Assembly: GCA_051953655.1 (NCBI GenBank)
Contig: JBQCIO010000328.1
Span: 1-16,521, forward strand
Length of the DNA: 16,521 nucleotides
Reading direction: 5' to 3'
DNA from: JBQCHF01 sp051953655
GTDB taxonomy: Bacteria; Actinomycetota; Actinomycetes; Motilibacterales; Motilibacteraceae
Below, in pieces: positions 14,074 through 16,521 of this stretch; positions within the stretch are counted from its first letter, which is position 1, and each line of letters starts with the position of its first letter. The notes under the pieces were generated by a model. That model had not been told where the DNA came from. It was given only the letters and a program-made list of their open reading frames with translations, and did not search any database. A program made the translations under genes and the position numbers.

Positions 14074-15228
14074 ATGGACGCCGCCCAGCTCCCCTCCCGC
14101 CCACCGATCGCGGACCTGCCGCCCACCGACGCCGCGCGGTTCCGGCTGGCCGGGCACCCGCTCCCGCTCGTCGGCCCGGCGCGCTTCTACGTCTGCGGCA
14201 TCACGCCGTACGACGTGACGCACCTCGGGCACGCGGCCACCTTCGTCTGGGCCGACGCTGCCGGCGCAGTGGCGCGCCTGGCCGGGGTGGAGGTGGAGTC
14301 GGCGCGCAACGTGACCGACGTCGACGACGTCCTCACCCGCGCCGCCGACGTGCGCGGCTGGCCCTACGACGAGTTCGCGCTGAGCCAGGAGTACCTGTTC
14401 GACCGGGACATGGCCGCGCTGCGGGTGCGCAAGCCCACCCACGCCCCGCGGGCCCGTCACCACGTGCAGCACGTGGTGCAGCTGGCCGCCGCGCTGCTGG
14501 CCGTCGGCGCCGCCTACGAGCGCGACGGGCACGTCTACTTCCGCGGCGCGCAGGTGCCGGTGGCCGCGGGGCTGGGCGTGGACCAGGCGCACGCCCTCTC
14601 GGCCGCCTATGGCGACCGTCCGGACGACCCGCTGCGCGACGACCCGTTCGACGTCCCGGTGTGGCAGCCCTCCGGCCCCACCGACCCGGCCTGGCCGAGC
14701 CCCTGGGGCTGGGGCCGGCCCGGATGGCACGCCGAGTGCGCGGCGATGGCCGTGGCCACGCTGGGCGAGCGGGTCGACGTCCTCGTCGGCGGCGCCGACC
14801 TCGCCTACCCGCACCACGCCTACCAGGCCGCCATGGTGGAGGCCGTGCTCGGTGCCGGCTTCGCCCGCGCCCGCCTGCACGTCGGCACCGTCTCGGTGGG
14901 CGCGGCGAAGATGGCCAAGTCGACCGGCAACCTGGTCCTGGTGGCCGACGTCCTCGCCGGCACCTCCCCCGCCGCCCTGCGCCTGCTGCTGCTGGACCGG
15001 CACTGGGCCGCGCCGTGGGACTACTCCTCCGACGCCCTGTCGGAGTCCGAGGGCCGACTCGAGCGCCTCTACGCCGCGGCCGGCCGGCCCGCCGCCCCCG
15101 ACGGCGCCGCCCGGGCCGTCGTCGACGCCCTGGTCGACGACCTCGACGTGCCCCGCGCCCTCGCCGTGGCCGAGGAGGCCGGCGGCGACGCCGCCCGCCT
15201 GGTGCTGCGCACCCTCGCCCTGGACTGA
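14074..15228 (+). CDS. MshC/cysteinyl-tRNA-synthetase-like ligase, divergent paralogue
   Basis: A 384-residue class I synthetase-like enzyme. MshC joins cysteine to GlcN-inositol in mycothiol synthesis by cysteinyl-adenylate chemistry and is a short CysRS relative. Motifs: YVCGITPYDVTHLGHAATF (39-57) with zinc ligand Cys41 and the HIGH signature as HLGH (50-53), NVTDVDD (79-85), GRPGWHAECAAM (214-225) with Cys222, YPHHAYQ (245-251) and KMAKSTGN (279-286) in place of KMSKS. It lacks the CysRS anticodon-binding tail, so it is not a tRNA synthetase. Compared with mycobacterial MshC it is about 30 residues shorter, starts differently, has the PHHE motif changed to PHHA, and has fewer loops near 150-200. 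It may be a lineage paralogue with another amine or amino acid substrate. Start supported by the leaderless hexamer; ended by a 17-bp hairpin. Confidence 0.85.
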   Translation: MDAAQLPSRPPIADLPPTDAARFRLAGHPLPLVGPARFYVCGITPYDVTHLGHAATFVWADAAGAVARLAGVEVESARNVTDVDDVLTRAADVRGWPYDEFALSQEYLFDRDMAALRVRKPTHAPRARHHVQHVVQLAAALLAVGAAYERDGHVYFRGAQVPVAAGLGVDQAHALSAAYGDRPDDPLRDDPFDVPVWQPSGPTDPAWPSPWGWGRPGWHAECAAMAVATLGERVDVLVGGADLAYPHHAYQAAMVEAVLGAGFARARLHVGTVSVGAAKMAKSTGNLVLVADVLAGTSPAALRLLLLDRHWAAPWDYSSDALSESEGRLERLYAAAGRPAAPDGAARAVVDALVDDLDVPRALAVAEEAGGDAARLVLRTLALD

Positions 15229-15242
15229 GCCGGCGCCGGCCG

Positions 15243-15265
15243 GACCACGATCGAAGTGATTGGGT
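15243..15265 (+). repeat. Direct repeat copy 1 flanking the nuclease gene
   Basis: GACCACGATCGAAG followed by two variable bases and ATTGGGT; 21 of 23 positions match the copy at 16350-16372. The right part of this copy forms the left arm of the hairpin at 15260-15314. Confidence 0.8.
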
Positions 15266-15314
15266 GAGGGTGCCCCAGAGCCAATCGGTTCGGTTCCGGG
15301 GCACCCTCACCCAA
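15260..15314. terminator. 17-bp perfect hairpin, likely bidirectional terminator or mobile repeat
   Basis: TTGGGTGAGGGTGCCCC (15260-15276) and its exact inverse (15298-15314) flank a 21-nt loop, 31 nt after the ligase stop. An alternative stem GATTGG/CCAATC (15258-15263 with 15281-15286) competes with it. The stem could end ligase transcription, but because its left flank recurs at 16350 the hairpin may also be a dispersed intergenic element. Confidence 0.7.
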
Positions 15315-15330
15315 CGCGGATGATCTTCGC

Positions 15331-15339
15331 TGTGGACAA
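15331..15339 (-). promoter_or_regulatory. Single perfect DnaA-box sequence
   Basis: TGTGGACAA on the plus strand is TTGTCCACA on the minus strand, the actinobacterial DnaA-box consensus. Only one copy is seen, 41 nt before the nuclease start, so this is not an origin; it may be chance, a titration site or a regulatory site. Confidence 0.35.
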
Positions 15340-15367
15340 GCCTTCGCGGCCGACTCCCGTTCTGGCG

Positions 15368-15373
15368 CAGGCT
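15368..15373 (+). promoter_or_regulatory. Putative -10 hexamer (CAGGCT) for the nuclease gene
   Basis: CAGGCT lies 6 nt before ATG 15380 with no SD, matching the leaderless arrangement of neighbouring genes apart from C in the first position. Confidence 0.35.
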
Positions 15374-15379
15374 GCGCTC

Positions 15380-16351
15380 ATGCCGCGTCGTCGCCCGTTC
15401 GACTCCTACGCCCTCGACGTCCTCGCCGCTCAGCGCGGCGGGGTCGTGCGCAACAGTGACCTGGACCGTCTCGGGCTCCCGCGCTCGACCGTCAGCTGGC
15501 GGGCTCGCCCGGGCGGCACCTGGCAGCGGCTCGAACCGGGGGTCCTCCTGCTGACCTCCGGCCAACCCACGGCAGCCAACCGGCGCCAGGCCGCGCTGCT
15601 CTACTGCGGCGGCGGGAGCATGTTCACCGGCGCGACGGCCTGCCGCCTTTACGGTTTGAGGACCGCACCGACGGCGGGGCCCGTTCACGTTCTGGTGCCG
15701 CACGGCCGACGACGGGCCAGCACCTCCTCCACGCTGGTCGAGCGGACCCGGCGCCTTCCAGACCACAGATCGGTCGACCGGCTCCCCTGCGCCCCGCCGG
15801 CCCGGTCGGTCATCGACGCCGTTCGCCGCCTGCGCGACCTGCGGGCCGTCCGCGCGCTCATCGCCGAGGCCGTACAACGACAACTGGTCACACCGATGGA
15901 CCTCGCCGCAGAGCTGCGGGCCTGCACGACCCGCGGTACCGCGCTGCCGCGCAGCGTGCTCAAGGAGATCGTCGCCGGCGTCCGCTCGGTGAGCGAGGGA
16001 GAAGCGAGGGATCTGCTCCGTCGGCACCGCCTGCCCGAGCCGGTATGGAACGAGGACGTCTACACCCGCGACGGAACCTGGCTCGGACGGCCCGACGCCT
16101 GCTGGCTGGAGCTCGGCGTCGTCCTCGAGATCGACAGCATGGAGTGGCACCTGTCCCCCGCCGACTACCGGAAGACCCAGGCCAGGCAACGGCGGTTCGC
16201 CAAGGCCGGGGTGATCGTGGTGCCCGCTGCGCCGTCGGACATCAGGGAGAACGGACCGCGGATCGTGGCGGAGGTGCGTGGCGCGCTCGCGCAGGCCGCT
16301 CGTCGACCCTCCCCTGGACTCCGGCTGTCCGCACGAGCGGCAACTGCCTGA
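15380..16351 (+). CDS. DUF559-like endonuclease-fold protein with AbiEi-type N-terminal domain
   Basis: A 323-residue protein. The N-terminal part (about 10-60) has a winged-helix-like pattern, LAAQRGGVVRNSDLDRLGLPRSTVSWR, as in AbiEi-type transcriptional antitoxins; the middle (FTGATACRLYGL about 82-93, VHVLVPHG 102-109) continues that architecture. The C-terminal part resembles the Vsr/DUF559 nuclease fold: RPDACWLELGVVLEIDSMEWH (237-257), where Asp239, Glu250 and Asp252 could form a PD-(D/E)xK-like site, then TQARQRRFAKAGVIVV. Such proteins occur as large paralogous groups in Geodermatophilaceae, to my knowledge without a proven function. ATG 15380 is chosen for its family-like MPRRRPFDSY start; ATG 15320 and TTG 15260 are also in frame, the latter inside the hairpin. 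Codon third positions are slightly less GC-rich than in neighbours. No toxin partner is visible. Confidence 0.8.
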   Translation: MPRRRPFDSYALDVLAAQRGGVVRNSDLDRLGLPRSTVSWRARPGGTWQRLEPGVLLLTSGQPTAANRRQAALLYCGGGSMFTGATACRLYGLRTAPTAGPVHVLVPHGRRRASTSSTLVERTRRLPDHRSVDRLPCAPPARSVIDAVRRLRDLRAVRALIAEAVQRQLVTPMDLAAELRACTTRGTALPRSVLKEIVAGVRSVSEGEARDLLRRHRLPEPVWNEDVYTRDGTWLGRPDACWLELGVVLEIDSMEWHLSPADYRKTQARQRRFAKAGVIVVPAAPSDIRENGPRIVAEVRGALAQAARRPSPGLRLSARAATA

Positions 16352-16372
16352 CCACGATCGAAGCCATTGGGT
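16350..16372 (+). repeat. Direct repeat copy 2, apparently interrupted on its right side
   Basis: Matches 15243-15265 at 21 of 23 positions. After ATTGGGT it continues CGGGGGCAC, similar to the left hairpin arm of copy 1, and then similarity stops where the IS30-like sequence begins. The matching right arm is not in the window. Confidence 0.75.
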
Positions 16373-16383
16373 CGGGGGCACTC

Positions 16384-16521
16384 GGGTTCCAGGGAGTGAC
16401 GCAACACCTCTAGCGATGGAGGGTGTTGTGGCTGGTCGTCCGAGGTTCCCCAAGCACGTGGAGCGGTTGTTCTGGGAGCGGGTCCGGGCCGGGATGAGCC
16501 CGGCGGCGGCGGCCGAGGCGA
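16384..16521 (+). mobile_element. Left end of an IS30-family insertion sequence, cut by the window edge
   Basis: From about 16384 the sequence reads GGGTTCCAGGGAGTGACGCA then ACACC, resembling the terminal inverted repeats of actinobacterial IS30-type elements, and a transposase N-terminus follows at 16416. The exact left boundary is estimated and the other end is outside the window. Confidence 0.6.
16416..16521 (+). CDS. IS30-family transposase, N-terminal fragment (window edge)
   Basis: Thirty-five residues are visible, including AGRPRFPKHVERLFWERVRA and then GMSPAAAAEA. The pattern (basic start, ERxFWxxVRAGMSPxxAAxA) is typical of the N-terminal helix-turn-helix region of actinobacterial IS30-family transposases, which bind the element ends and carry a DDE domain further on, not visible here. 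ATG 16416 or GTG 16428 could be the start. The start region lies in a short inverted repeat (CAACACC with GGTGTTG), which may limit transposase translation. The gene continues past the right edge, so it is partial here by truncation of the window, not necessarily broken. Confidence 0.72.
   Translation, partial: MEGVVAGRPRFPKHVERLFWERVRAGMSPAAAAEA

Noticed and set aside
14074..15228. Cysteinyl-tRNA synthetase
   Set aside because: Too short and lacks the anticodon-binding C-terminal domain; the conserved CGITPYD and HLGHA pattern is that of MshC-type ligases.
15380..16351. Complete AbiE toxin-antitoxin pair
   Set aside because: Only the AbiEi-like part fused to a nuclease-like domain is present; no AbiEii nucleotidyltransferase gene is adjacent, and the next gene is a transposase.
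14333..16453. Minus-strand open frame covering the ligase and nuclease genes
   Set aside because: No recognisable motif; it is antisense to two genes with clear family signatures and crosses the hairpin.

Overview
The window is chromosomal DNA of very high GC content with almost all third codon positions G or C, several apparent leaderless starts (TANNNT-like -10 hexamers 6-7 nt before the start codon), a mycothiol-ligase-like gene and actinobacterial gene families. This points to an actinobacterium. From protein style I infer a motile member of Geodermatophilaceae (Blastococcus, Modestobacter or Geodermatophilus); that is inference, not a search result.

Layout. Positions 50-3784 hold three minus-strand genes: a small lipoprotein, a membrane GGDEF-EAL cyclic-di-GMP protein and a GNAT-like protein. 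Positions 3967-7517 are a plus-strand three-gene operon: a DUF6541 polytopic membrane protein, a GtrA-type flippase and a GtrB-like family 2 glycosyltransferase. It resembles the three-part Gtr cassettes that decorate envelope polymers. Positions 7680-9095 encode a berberine-bridge-type flavoenzyme that ends in a strong hairpin. The 302-bp gap after it holds a decayed copy of the promoter, start and an internal piece of the aminotransferase gene found 0.85 kb downstream. An LpqH-like lipoprotein (9398-9958) and the intact PatB/MalY-type aminotransferase (10035-11225) follow. Positions 11333-13495 encode a globin sensor-GAF-EAL protein with a C-terminal CZB zinc-binding domain, convergent with a small membrane-anchored protein (13514-13867). 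Next come a short MshC/CysRS-like ligase (14074-15228), a long hairpin, a DUF559/AbiEi-like nuclease gene (15380-16351) bracketed by a direct repeat, and the start of an IS30-type element running off the right edge.

How the parts relate. Both cyclic-di-GMP genes have a motif matching the FliA-type promoters of motile actinomycetes (TCA, 16-17 nt, GCCGA), so they may form one motility or sporulation regulon although they lie 8 kb apart and on opposite strands. The second one could combine oxygen/NO sensing with zinc sensing to control c-di-GMP breakdown. The glycosylation operon is a self-contained lipid-linked sugar transfer unit whose target is unknown. The right end (14-16.5 kb) shows the most genome plasticity: a paralogous ligase, a nuclease gene between repeats, and an IS element that seems to have broken the second repeat copy.

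I saw no rRNA, tRNA or CRISPR array.
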